Shown piece after piece: positions 26,717 through 37,480 of a DNA stretch of 64,000 bases. The translations under genes were made by a program, and so were the position numbers. The stretch lies in the NCBI GenBank assembly GCA_036345935.2, contig JADWOT020000007.1, positions 5,379,471-5,443,470 on the forward strand, given 5' to 3'. Positions within the stretch are counted from its first letter, which is position 1. The number at the start of each line of letters is the position of its first letter. The DNA is from Taenia hydatigena (taxonomy: Eukaryota > Platyhelminthes > Cestoda > Cyclophyllidea > Taeniidae). Below the pieces are notes generated by a model. The model had not been told where the DNA came from, ran no database searches, and saw only the letters and a program-made list of their open reading frames with translations.

Positions 26717-26788
26717 GGCTCAGTGGTCTAAGGGTATGATTCGCGCTTCGGGTGCGCGGGGTCCCGGGTTCGAATCCCGGCTGAGCCC
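26717..26788 (+). tRNA. tRNA-Pro (CGG)
   Basis: A complete 72-nt cloverleaf. The acceptor stem GGCTCAG pairs perfectly with CTGAGCC. The A box lies in TGGTCTAAGGGTATG. The anticodon stem CGCGC/GCGCG encloses TTCGGGT, giving anticodon CGG. The T arm CCGGG TTCGAAT CCCGG is perfect and holds a canonical B box (GGTTCGAATCC). There is no intron. A T5 run at 26801-26805 supplies a pol III terminator. All elements are intact, so it is probably functional and decodes proline. Confidence 0.97.
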
Positions 26789-26798
26789 ATACGAATCG

Positions 26799-26998
26799 CG
26801 TTTTTGTAAGTCTCTTAATTCTTTGCTCCCATCTTGATAGGCACTGCACTATCGACTCGTGACCGCCTTCTTCCACCCATATTCTTTCTCCAATTTACGC
26901 TAAAAATGTTTCATAAACACATCTAATCCCGCTTACTGGTCATCAGGAGTGGGTCGAACTCCGTCTACCTTCAATACCATCGCTGCTCAACTCAACAA
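26799..26998 (+). repeat. Dispersed repeat E, copy 1 (partner at 36731-36930)
   Basis: About 200 bp, same orientation, 80-85% identical. Long identical runs include TTCTCCAATTTACGCTAAAA (26888 and 36821) and the following ATGTTTCATAAACACATCTA. It starts 11 bases after tRNA-Pro; the partner has no tRNA upstream. Similarity stops sharply at both ends. Confidence 0.85.
26801..26805 (+). terminator. Pol III terminator of tRNA-Pro
   Basis: TTTTT 13 bases after the tRNA 3' end. It also forms the first bases of repeat E. Confidence 0.7.
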
Positions 26999-26999
26999 A

Positions 27000-29030
27000 C
27001 TCACCTCCCAGCTTGTTTTCAGACCTAGCGCCACACGACTGTAGACGAAAGGGTATTGGCGGAAGAAAGCACAAGCGGTTATTACATCTATTGAGTGTGA
27101 ACAAGGAACTAGTCATTGTGAAGAAGGCGGAGCAGCACCGCCTAACCTTGAGTAGAAATGCCAACTAATTGATGCATTTAGCTTAGATAGCGCAACTGCA
27201 TCATCGCCGTGTAAATGAAAGGAAGTCTGTGTGTCAAATTTTAGACATTTCCAAGAAATGAAACAAAAATATGCGATATTTTTCATTCGTAGTAGAAGCT
27301 CACCAATGTCTTTTTGCCGATCGTTCTACTTGGCAAAGTCTAATCATTATCAATATTTTGCTTTGACAATCGGAATCGAGCGAATAAACGTTGGAAAATG
27401 CTTCAATCGCATATCAGCTTCGAGCATGTTGACACCAGCGTGCCACTGCGACTAAAGGCGCTACGTTGAATCAAACTACAAGCAGTGATAACAGCTATAG
27501 AACGACTCGTGACAGTTAGTCCATGGCATCTGACAAAACCAATTTCGCAATCTCTAGTATCCTGGAGACAAAAAAGAGGACGCGCTACAGCAAATTGCCG
27601 TAGTATCTATTTTCTTGTTAAGAAACCAGCCCTTTTAGAATTTGCATGTGCACTGTTGATACCTGAAAAGAAAAAGAATAAATTTAACAGCCCAAGAAAA
27701 GGTTACCACTAAAGACTGCGTCAACAAAACAAAAACGTGCATAAAAGAGTGAAATTTAAGCAAGAAATAATTCTTTGTTGCTACAAATATGCCTAATAGC
27801 ATATCAGATTCCTGTATTTGTACCATTCTATCAGATTAGAATGCTGCCTGCTGCGCCACCTCTTGTAAGATCCCACGCTGGACTGGAAATTCGAGCTTGC
27901 TAGCTCTGTTGGATGATAAAGGCAGGAACAATCTAAACAGAAAGTTGCAGAGTTTCATCCCTCTTGTAATATCCGTTGTGTAGGCCAACGAGCCGCCTTC
28001 ATTTCCAAATGCGCTCTCTAGTCATAATGTGCCCTAGATGGATCAAAGTTGCCTGCTTACTCAAGCATCTTCCTAACTGTATCCATAGTTAAAACTAATT
28101 TAGCTAGTTCGCAGACATTTTTGAAAGGTTGAGTTAGTTGCGATAAGTGTCGGAAGTTAATGTGGATAGCCTTCGTGCCCACGTGGATGGGGCCGTTTGA
28201 ATGCAGCATCCAACCCGTATTCAATTTGACATTCATAATGATATGACTTTGCAATCCGATTCTGAGCCCTGGGGCTAGAGAATGTTCAAACTAAGCCTTA
28301 TGCAACTTTGGCAACGCACTCGTGCATATGCATGGACTACTTCGCGCATTCGCTACGATGACACAACGCAAGGAACTTGCAAATTTCACCCATAATGAAA
28401 GTTCGATTGGCGAAAAGGCGTGTCGATAAAAGTTTATTAGCATTTGTGAAGAAGGTGCATTGAATCATTAATTGCCAGAAGAATCGATGAACGAACCAAG
28501 TGGTACTCGAGGTGATATGATGGGTGATGGGTGAAAGGAAGAAGTGACGTGTATCAAACACTTCCGTCCTATGCATGGTTTAGTGGCTGATGATACTGCC
28601 GGTGGTGATGACGTAGGTGTGGATGTTGGTATAAACTCTGTGGACCATGGTCAATTTGTTGCTCTTGGTCCAGGCCCGTACTCATCTAAAGACGTTTTAT
28701 GGTAGTAGGACACCCAGCTGTTTTACCAACAATCGCAGTGCATCGAGAGTGCCACTTTCGCATGACCGCACACCATCTTATCTGCTGCTCCAACCAGCAG
28801 CATCATGCCATAATCAGGTGGTTCCATCTGCAACTTTCCAAATGCGCTCTTGTGCCTGCAGGCTACGCGCTCTATGGCCTGTTGTGTAAGGCTATATTAG
28901 CAGACCGATGACGGCTCATCGCACAAAGACCACTTTTGCAAGGCCAAATGCTGGAACAAAGAGCGAATGGTAAAGGAAGAGGCCCAGAAGCAAAAAAGGA
29001 AGATATATTTACAGCATTTTCATGAAAGTA
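27000..29030. other. No confident gene
   Basis: Short frames only. A 65-codon minus-strand frame at 28057-28254 is protein-like but unrecognised. No RNA genes were seen. Confidence 0.35.
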
Positions 29031-29032
29031 TA

Positions 29033-29371
29033 TTAGTAAGATCGGTGACTACGCCTCAACACCGCATGCACAGTGAGGAGGAGTGGAACAATCAGCAATT
29101 CACATATCGGTGGAGTGCTGATCAGTGCTGCGACACCTAGGTTTGAGAGAGTTGCTGTCCACCCGTTGCAGAGCAACAAAAACCATAGTTGCCTGTCAAT
29201 GCTGACACAGCCCACGTTGAAGTGAGGGTACTTTACCAACCACGCGTTGAGTAGAACGAGAACGAAAACAGGAGTCAGATTTCCAATAAGCTTCTTTATC
29301 GATTTGACAGGTAGAGTTAGAGCAGCCTCAAATGACTGTGCAAAGTTCATGCTCTTCACGTGCTCGCGCAT
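29033..29371 (-). CDS. Possible multi-pass membrane protein fragment
   Basis: An open frame of 112 codons from an ATG at 29371 (frame open to 29409) to a TAA at 29033. It has three hydrophobic segments suited to membrane helices: PVFVLVLLNAWLVKYPHF, LWFLLLCNGWTATLSNLGVAAL and ELLIVPLLLTVHAVL. A possible glycosylation site (NLT) precedes the first. A weak acceptor, ATTATAG at about 29410, could make this a terminal exon. I recognise no family, and no neighbouring exon was found. It may be a real fragment or a chance hydrophobic frame. Confidence 0.3.
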   Translation of the reverse strand: MREHVKSMNFAQSFEAALTLPVKSIKKLIGNLTPVFVLVLLNAWLVKYPHFNVGCVSIDRQLWFLLLCNGWTATLSNLGVAALISTPPICELLIVPLLLTVHAVLRRSHRSY

Positions 29372-29419
29372 TCGAAAGGTTACAAAATAAATCCATTTCT
29401 GCAATCTGCCTATAATATT

Positions 29420-32400
29420 GATTACCTACTAACCAGTGATGTTGGTTTTGCTGACCAGTATTTATTTTGCCTCCCCAACTTTACTCAAAGTTTCATGGCA
29501 TGTGTTACACACGTGTCCCAACATAAGAGAAACGGGTCGTTCGCCTGCTAAGTAATATTTGGCTTCATTCCGTGTGCAGCTTCTGACCCCTCAGCCTTCA
29601 TTGTAATCGTCCATATTGATCCAAGATTACACCCACTCAACATCCAACACACAAGCACACACCCCAAACAGTTTCCTTTAAGTAATCTGCAGAAGACGAC
29701 CACTTAATCCCATCCGAGTTTATCCATTCTGTATGACTCAAATTTGGACTTATTTTAAGTGCTCATTACATGGGCGAATGCTTGATTTCCTTCCTCACCC
29801 TCATTTTTGCGCTGTTTTTTAGACTTCTTCAGAAACTTTGTCTTTTTACTTATTACCCACCTATCGGAAGCCTGTTACTAGCTTGTCCTAGCTAAGCTCA
29901 GAGCAGATTAAGTAGTCAACGGAGGGGTAGGTCTCTAGGCTCATCATCTTTTTTCTTCATTGCAAACTAAAGGATTGAACTATCGACGTTGACCTGCTAG
30001 GCTACACTTAATCTCATGTCATTTTTGCATATAGGATGCCATTTTTCGCGCATTTATGAAGGAGTTTGGTCCACTTTCCAACACCATATGGCGCCATCAG
30101 TTAAAATCCAGCTAATGCGATTGAAAAAGGCCATCGATTTGATCAGTGGGTAGACAGGCTAAAAATGTGGTAGATCCCAATTTTCTTAGCTCTGCGCAAC
30201 GGTCTTAAAGTAGGATGAAAACAGGATTGAGCATTAAGTTTTGGCTTAATGTTGGGCAAGGGAAGGATCCTGTGCGCGATCTTTCAATACAGTTCTCCTT
30301 ATAGGTCCATAAGCAGATGTGGTTTTCGACTTGCGTATGTAAGGCAAAAACGCAAAGGTTTGAAGTCAATTGTGCAAAACACATTGCACAGAATTTGCAG
30401 AAATTAACTTGGATTAGATTGACAAACGCAAGCATATTCTAGAAAGAGTGGTATCACAACTCAAGCCTTACTGATGGCTCAATAGTGCATTGCAATGTGT
30501 GCACTTGCAATGCTAAAAAGTGACAGCGGCATCTTCACGTATCTTTGTCTCTACATCCAATTCCTAGTCAGTCAAGTAACCAATAAAGCTTTTGAAGGCG
30601 ATCATGAACTTAATTCCCGTACCTAAATCCCATCAATTTGTATGCACGCATCTCCAGGCTGATTGCACGCCTGAAATAAGACAGCTTTGATACTCTTGAA
30701 TCCGAGTTTCTTTTCGCATGCCTTTCCGTTTAAGATCATTTTCCGCACATCGACTTCGTTCTAGAGAGTAAGGCGTGAGCACTGCAAGGATGGGGGGAAA
30801 ACGAAATCGACTGACAATGAATGAAAGATGCCTTCTTTTAGTAGAACATCTTTGCAAAGTAAAAACACTGACGCTAACTAATCACCCACTACTTACTAGC
30901 GCATGCGATTCGCAAGTGAGGCATGCGTAAGTCAAAGGAACAGAAACATGCCTAATATGACTGTTTTGTTTCATTGTTTAGTTTTGGAAATTGTATTTAC
31001 ATCCCCTTTGCAGATTCGCCTTTGTTTACTCTACTTATTGCACCTTGTGCGTATGTCAATCACTTGCGGCCAGATCTAGCATTCACACCAAAAGCACTGT
31101 TTTAATCTGCGCACAAACCTCTGGGATCATCCCAACAGCATTTGCACCCACTTTACTACCGAAAGCGCTTTGTTCACTACGACTGCTAGCTAATAAATGC
31201 TTGCAAATGACGAGTAGTATCACATGGGGATTAAATTTTGATCAGCAACTGCTTTTCATTAGAAGTGCTTGCTCTCGTCCCATCCAAATTGCATCAACTA
31301 TTTCATCTTTGCCATAAGCTCTGGAAACAGCATCCTGAGCAAACTCCCGTCCAGGAACGCTTAGTTGTGGTTAGTGGCATGAGGGAGCGACAGTAGTGAT
31401 TAGCGATTAGTGTGTGGCCGACTGAAGAACATCCTTCTCTTTAAGACGGATTATAGCATAGAGGTGTTTAACATGCCTTCTGACTTTTTTGTTGATATCC
31501 ACAAGGCGAGGAGGTAGAAAGCGGAAAGCCGCGAAGGTAATGCGACTCCCATCTTGAAAGAGCGAACCGATTCACGTGCAGGTGGTTCTGGCAGTGAACA
31601 ACACCAAGCCCAACAGATTTGTCTGTGCTTCAGCTAGATAAGTACTAGGGTGCCTTGATGACAAGCTCACACTTCCGCGTTATTGCTAGGTTTTTCTTAA
31701 CTCCTGAGTTCGGGAAACAACAAAGTGTTCCCTCCATTTACTTATTGAAACGGTCATCCTCCCACCCCTTTCTCACACAAAAACGCAACGTATTTTGATG
31801 GCGCACACATCTTCACTGCTTTGATAATTCGCACCTCTGTCTGAGACAATGCCAGCACACCCACAAAGGACGGTATGCCTCTGAGCGCTTCCAGTCAACC
31901 GAATTGATGTAAATGGTAGGAGCAGTAGTTGAGGCGTAAATTAGTCTAGTTGTGCTCAGGTTGAATGGAACTGAGGTCGAAAATTACTCGTCCACTCTCT
32001 GATAACGATCGCCTTAATTCGCCTGATGGCAGTCGATTTTATAACATTTCTACTGCAATTGGAACACTCGAAAATCGCTTTAACGCTTAGCATAACTAAC
32101 CAGCAAAATCACTTCTTCCTCAGTTGTTTACAACAGTGCTGGTATTCTGGCTGTTGTTTTGCAACTGACAGAATCGGTCACTCAAACTTCAATGTTTTTT
32201 AGTGCAGTTTAGCCCTGTTCTGAAAAATAAGGGTTTTTCTCCATAGTTTAATGTGTATTTGAAGTGGATGCAAGAGGAGAAACAAAAGAAGAAATGGAAA
32301 AGGCGTGTAGATGATTGAGATGCCACAATTCCGACTGCAAGACACCTTAAAGTGAGGCAAAATATTTTAATCTGCATTTTAGAAGGCAAATCACGTATTT

Positions 32401-33170
32401 AAAGAGAGAATAAAGAATTGTCTTTTAAGAGCTTTGGTTTAATGGGCGTGTTCCTAATTTTCAATGCAAACTAAATGTACACTAGTTTAATGTAATATGC
32501 TATACCGCCGTTTAGTTCCTCGTCATTGCCTCCCTACCGCTTAATTTCCTTTTGACTTTGGGTCTTCTTTTCATCTCTTACTTCTGCCGCCTCCAACTCC
32601 ATCTGCTTGTCAGTCCCAATCCCCCACCTCGCCGTTTTCAAGACGACAAAGGACCACATCGGATGGAAACCGTATAAGTTAGGGCAATTTGTACTACCCT
32701 TCTTTTTTCTCCCTCCCATTTCATTTGCATGCGTCAAATCAATCGCATCACATCTGGCGCCCCTTTTATATCACTTTGAAAGAGAATGTTGTGCTTAGAA
32801 TCTCTGAATCGCCGTAAAGAAGAAATTCGTGCTCTTCCCACGGAGTTTAATCCTTCATATTTAACTCTGTCAAATGGCTAGATGAAAGGATAGGTGTCTA
32901 AGTTTCATAAAAAGATCGGAGAAACGAAAGAAATAAAGAACGCTGCACCACAGCACTGTGCAGGTTTATCCTACGGTGTTCACTCCCAATCCCCAATTTC
33001 CTTTCCCTCACTCTCTCTTATTCCCGCGGTTTTTTATCCCTACGCCTATATGTCAACCATTCCTGTATCTGTATGAGCTGAAAATGCATGCTTCTTTACT
33101 TCCGTAGAAGAAATGCATGCACCGCTGGTGTTGCTGGTAATCAAATGCAAGGAATTGTCCAAGCGTAGGA
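29420..33170. other. No recognisable gene
   Basis: About 3.7 kb with frames up to 108 codons (30991-31317, plus) but no domain or splice support. Confidence 0.35.
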
Positions 33171-33179
33171 TCGCGAATA

Positions 33180-33640
33180 CGCACCAGACGCGTCTGTTTG
33201 TTAGCTCCATAGAAATCATTAGCGGCATTTCGCTGACTCCTTCAATTAATTTCACGCCCACACTGCGCTCACTGAGCTGCACTAGCTTTAACTGGCTCTT
33301 ACATGCGTTTGTAACCGCTAAATAAATGGGGCAGCAGCAGACCCACTGGAGTGCAGCGGCTTGCTCCACATCCATGCCCCACTGTGGAACACCATAACAC
33401 AGTACTCAGGACTATGCCTAACTGGATCAGACTAGAATTCACTGGACTATTACAGACTAGATTAGCCACCTGAGCCAGATTATGGCAGGCTTGGATAAAT
33501 TTGGATAGATGCTGATTGACAGAGCTATCTGATCAATTGCGCATGTCTCATCTTCAGCGGCGCCTTCATACGTTGCAATTAAAGTCAACCCAAAACTCTT
33601 GTTTGGCCTGCCTAATCTACTCGGCACAACTTCATGCCAC
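33180..33640 (-). repeat. Dispersed repeat F, copy 1 (inverted partner at 53880-54300)
   Basis: The reverse complement matches 53880-54300. Landmarks on the minus strand are GGGTTGACTTTAAT, GCGCCGCTGAAGATGAG, a CTGATCCAGTTAGGC block and CTCCAGTGGGTCTGCTGC. Identity is about 65-70% by eye. A 109-codon minus-strand frame here (33046-33375) overlaps it; the partner keeps related residues (GVSEMPLMISM against RVGDIPLNISM) but has stops. The repeat might once have been coding; no family was recognised. Confidence 0.75.
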
Positions 33641-34755
33641 CTGAAGTGAGGCTCCTTTCTTCTTCCTCTTAGACATTAAGGATCAAAGTGCACACTCAAA
33701 AATAGGTCTAATGTCGCCCACGAATGAAGAGATGGGTGCGCATTTGTCTACTACTTTTTCCCCCGCTAGATCACCAGAAGTACTACTTGTGCGTCTGTAC
33801 TCCTCACTGCCAAACACAAGAACGTCTTCAGATCTTCCCAATTGTCATACTAACGTGCTGCACAAGTACGAGCAGGCTCTTCCGTTCACGTGCCTGGCAT
33901 TGCTTAGTTAACAGCTTGTGGATTGCCGCATAGCTTATTTGCCGGCCATTAGCAGTAAGCAGACTACAATTACCGTGTTCGATCCTGCATTTATGGTGTC
34001 ATCTACTTCGATAGATTGTAGCGTGGTTAGAAGCGACGGTAATTAAATTCTTGACATCACGTTAAAACTATTTCACAAGCAGCTAAGCCTTTTGAAAAGA
34101 GTCTGTCAATATAACACCCAGGCGTATGCGCAAACCGCCACAGAAATCTAGCAGCAAGAGTTTAAGTCAGCCTTGCTGAGGCCTAATTGTTAAAAACCAA
34201 ATCGACGTTTAATGGTGTTGAGTACACCTGAAACCTCGGAAACTTACCGCGGTCAGCAGCATTTAGGTTTAATCGCAGATGAAATTGCTATTGCCTTAAG
34301 AATCGGCTCAAATATAGTCACTCCTAACCAGCACAGACAAATTAAACTAACCTGTAGGTATAACAATAGTCGGTCCAAGTGTGTGCTCAACACATCACCA
34401 TAATCATGCGAATTTGGTCCTACCATGTGTTCCATATGAAGATCGCTGAATCCGGAGATGCACATTCGCCAATGAATGTGTAAATCTGAGGACTATCTCC
34501 TCGTTCTCTAGCAGAAGACCCAGTGGGATCAGAGATAATAATGCAATCAAACAGTGCTAGCATGTTGCGCATTTGTATCGTTGAGGTGCGAGCCTCCTAT
34601 CGACTATTGCCAGTGAATCGTCTACCTTACTGTGAGCTTTACATATTTCGTGAATATAGGCATCTTTTCAAAGGAGATGCCCCATAGGCTGATGCAGATG
34701 AGAAACGATCAAAAGGTTGACCAGTGTGGTATTCTTCCCTACGCTTAGCGCTTTA

Positions 34756-34832
34756 GTATAATATAATGTGTTCTTTTTCCCTCTGAATGTATTTAACTGC
34801 GAGCACTTTTCCACTGGCTTCATCCAAAATTA
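34756..34832 (-). pseudogene. Kinase N-lobe-like remnant in repeat C, copy 2
   Basis: Following a TTTTTAG acceptor-like site, the frame reads ILDEASGKVLAVKYIQREKE and stops at 34755-34753. The GKVLAVKYI run resembles the conserved beta-3 strand of protein kinases, with the ATP-binding lysine in AVK. No good donor precedes the stop, and no other kinase motif (HRD, DFG) was found nearby. If genuine, it is a fragment of a duplicated kinase gene. Confidence 0.3.
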
Positions 34833-35243
34833 CTAAAAAGCTTAATTTTTATCACTTTAGCGCACTGTTGTGGCATGAAGTGCGACAGAGGACTTCGACA
34901 AGTTATCACACGAAAAATCGAGCAAAACGAAATTGTCCTTGCAGCGCTTTTCATAATAGCATTGCCATCATTGCAGTTCATCATCCCTTCCACCGCGACG
35001 CCCCAAAAAAGCAGTCTAATTGTAGATATTGCTGTGTCATTTAGTTTGAGCAAAAGACTAAAAAAGGAAATTATTTTGGAAAAAGTAAAGATGATCGTAG
35101 AGGACATCACTTGCGAAGATGGTAATGCCAGCATCGAGGTAACGGCGGTAGTAAATTCAGCGATGGAGTAACGAAAGTGATAGCAGGAGAGTACAAGTTA
35201 GGGTTGTGCTGCAGGCAACGGAAAACGAGGTAGGAATAAGTTC

Positions 35244-35315
35244 TGACCCTGACGTGACTTGAATTCGCAACCATCTGATTTGGAGTCAGACGCGCTACCA
35301 TTGCGCCACGGAGCC
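35244..35315 (-). tRNA. tRNA-Trp (CCA), degenerate, probably a pseudogene
   Basis: The minus strand reads GGCTCCGTGGCGCAATGGTA and continues as a tRNA-Trp with anticodon CCA (CTGACTCCAAATCAG). The D arm and A box are intact. The acceptor stem has a G-U pair and a C-A mismatch. The T stem (GCGAA/CACGT) has two mismatches, although TTCAAGTC of the B box remains. There is no T4 run directly downstream. It sits inside repeat C, whose other copy has a more decayed version, so it is best seen as a tRNA-derived part of a repeat. Confidence 0.75.
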
Positions 35316-35369
35316 ACACTATCTAGAAAGTTGTGGTTGACCACCACAGCATCGTCGCATAGAGTGCTG

Positions 35370-36730
35370 TGCACACCTGTACTGGAAAAGAAAAAACACC
35401 AATTGCATAGATGGAGGCACACATCGGTCCGTTGGGCACGCTGCCAAAGATGCTGACGGGATGTGGAGGTGTGAAGAGACTTCTGCGTGGTGGCAGATGC
35501 CGGTGCTTCAGCAGCAGAATGTTCTGCTGCCGCACTCAAGACTCGGATCTGATTTCTGGCCAGCGGAATTCCCCAATAATCTCTTCTTCCCATTCCTCCC
35601 ATTCTTGTTTCACTCCTCCTTTATCATAGCCCAGCGATTCCTCTTATCATGGCTCAATGACTGCTCTTTCGAAACCATTTAAATTGAGTTCTCCATTATG
35701 CAACATATCGGTCTTCCAACCGTGATAACTGAGTCCTAGTGTATGACGGCATTTTAGCCTTGGCAGTTTTGCGCTCAGTAAAGTTATCAAGCAAGGCCCG
35801 CCACAGCTTCCTGCCGGTGTCGATTCTCCGGCAAGACATAACCATGTAGAGGAATTCTGGCGTCCAATTATTAGGGACGAGTCTAGTTCTCGCCAACACG
35901 CTTCTCACGTCCCTGTCCTTATTTCATTTGTAATGCACAAAATTGACCGGCGTCTGCCGCCCAGCCCAGCCCCTCAAATCTTTGCATGTCTAAGCCTTAG
36001 AACATGAAAAAAGGCACTTCTGCAAGTCAGAGTGGGCCTCAACTAAGATTGCAAATTGTGTTAGTGCAACGCTATTCATTCCTTTAACTGCCTGAAAACC
36101 CCCATTAGATAGGTAGACAAAGCGCTGCCTTACCTTCGACTTCTAATTTTCACAAAGAATTCAAAGATAATCGCAGGTCCCGGCTTACCACGGTAAAACA
36201 GCAAACAAAAGAACGTTTTTTGCGCCCAATTTCTACCCTCTCATTGTTTGTGTGGAGTCGCTATATAAAGTAGAGTGTTTTAGAGCAAAGGAGTGGAAAA
36301 GGGAAGGGGAGAGATATATTCACAGTTATAGCGGTGGATATTTTATTATTTCTTTTTCACTATGGATAACATCATGGGCTTTACTTGTCCAAATGTGGAT
36401 TCGTTGCACAATGATGTAAGGATACATCTAAAGCCTTGGTACGTCATAACCCAATTTTCGCTAGTTGGGTAAGACAACTGGGTCTTCTCCAGTATCATAA
36501 GAAAAAACTTTACCTCTGCAAGTAAGGGCCTTCACCCTACCAGGAGAGAGTATTATCTGCCTAAAATGCATTTCAAGAAACAGAACACAGAATCTACTTT
36601 ATGATATTTGATATTTGAACAGCAAAGAAAGGCTCTCTAATGAACAGTTGCAGACTGAGTGGAAGATAGGCAACTTAATTGCTAAGATATAAGGATGACT
36701 TTGTTTCGTCATTCGTCATTTATCCACAAT
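35370..36730. other. No recognisable gene
   Basis: The frames at 35198-35682 are extensions through repeat C. No RNA gene or element was recognised in the rest. Confidence 0.35.
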
Positions 36731-36930
36731 GTCTTTTGTGAGTCTCTTAATTCTTAGCTCTCAGTTTAATAAACAATACACTATCGGCTCGCAACCGCCT
36801 TCTTCATCCACCCTTATTCCTTCTCCAATTTACGCTAAAAATGTTTCATAAACACATCTAATCCTGCTTACTGGTCATCAGGAATGGGTCGAACTCTGTC
36901 CACTTTCAATACCATCGCCGCTCAACTTAG
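36731..36930 (+). repeat. Dispersed repeat E, copy 2
   Basis: Partner of 26799-26998, starting TCTTTTGTGAGTCTCTTAAT and ending ATCGCCGCTCAAC. Flanks are unrelated to those of copy 1. Confidence 0.85.
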
Positions 36931-37205
36931 ATCCAATTAAAACAAGGCTTTGTATAGAAGGAGTTGATGAGATAACGTCCACTGGGAAATTTGCACATTC
37001 CAAAAGTGTTTGTCTGGTGACGAATTTCTCTGCCAATTTTATGCTGAAATAGCTTTAATTTGATATGCTGTTGAGCTTCAGGCGCGCTTCTATAATTTTG
37101 GGGAGACTGATTATACAAGGTGCTGAATGCAACCAATGTCGAATTTATTGCAGCAAAATTAGCAGCAGAAAAAGTAATTGGCAAAAAATGTGCATTTCCT
37201 GAACA

Positions 37206-37308
37206 CCCCCTCGACGATGATTAACTAGACGAGCTCAACCCACCCCATAAATGAGGCCCTTCCTGCACCTACCCTCGTCGCTGCATGACTAGACGAGCGC
37301 AACCCACT
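37206..37308 (+). repeat. Short tandem duplication
   Basis: Two units about 65 bp apart share CTAGACGAGC and CAACCCAC: 37206-37244 and 37271-37308. Confidence 0.6.
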
Positions 37309-37329
37309 GCACCACACCACCACCTCTCA

Positions 37330-37480
37330 GTCTACCGGCCAGCCAGCCAGCCAGTCAGCCATCCATCCATCCACCTACTTATCCATCCATTCACCATCCA
37401 CCATCACGCATCCTCCACCTCCCTCTCCAGGTGGCCACCGCGACGGGCGCACATGCGTGTGCAAATAGACGTGCAATGAC
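37330..37480 (+). repeat. Simple CAGC/CATC tract and dispersed repeat G, copy 1
   Basis: A CCAG run (37338-37355) passes into CATC repeats, then into a segment with CCATCACGCATCCT and GGGCGCACATG that recurs at 41170-41325 in the same orientation. The shared 3' part is about 70% identical. Low complexity accounts for part of the match. Confidence 0.55.

Larger units (their letters stand above)
34280..35368 (-). repeat. Dispersed repeat C, copy 2, carrying tRNA-Trp
   Basis: The inverted partner of 17185-18200. Read on the minus strand it runs GGTGTGCACAGC, then a near-complete tRNA-Trp, then TTGCCTGCAGCACAA, TTTCGTTACT, a kinase-like stretch, and GTTTCTCATCTGCATCAGC. Its last third contains a 57-codon open stretch after an ATAG (about 34590-34417) that looks protein-like (SDPTGSSARERGDSPQIYTF) and ends near a possible donor ATG/GTAGGA, but copy 1 does not keep it. 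Confidence 0.8.

Noticed and set aside
34417..34595. Protein-like 57-codon stretch read as an exon on the minus strand
   Set aside because: It falls inside repeat C, copy 1 does not keep it, and no acceptor after the candidate donor continues the frame.
35198..35602. 134-codon minus-strand frame containing GSASDSKSDGCEFKSRQ
   Set aside because: This peptide is simply the tRNA-Trp sequence read as protein, within repeat C.
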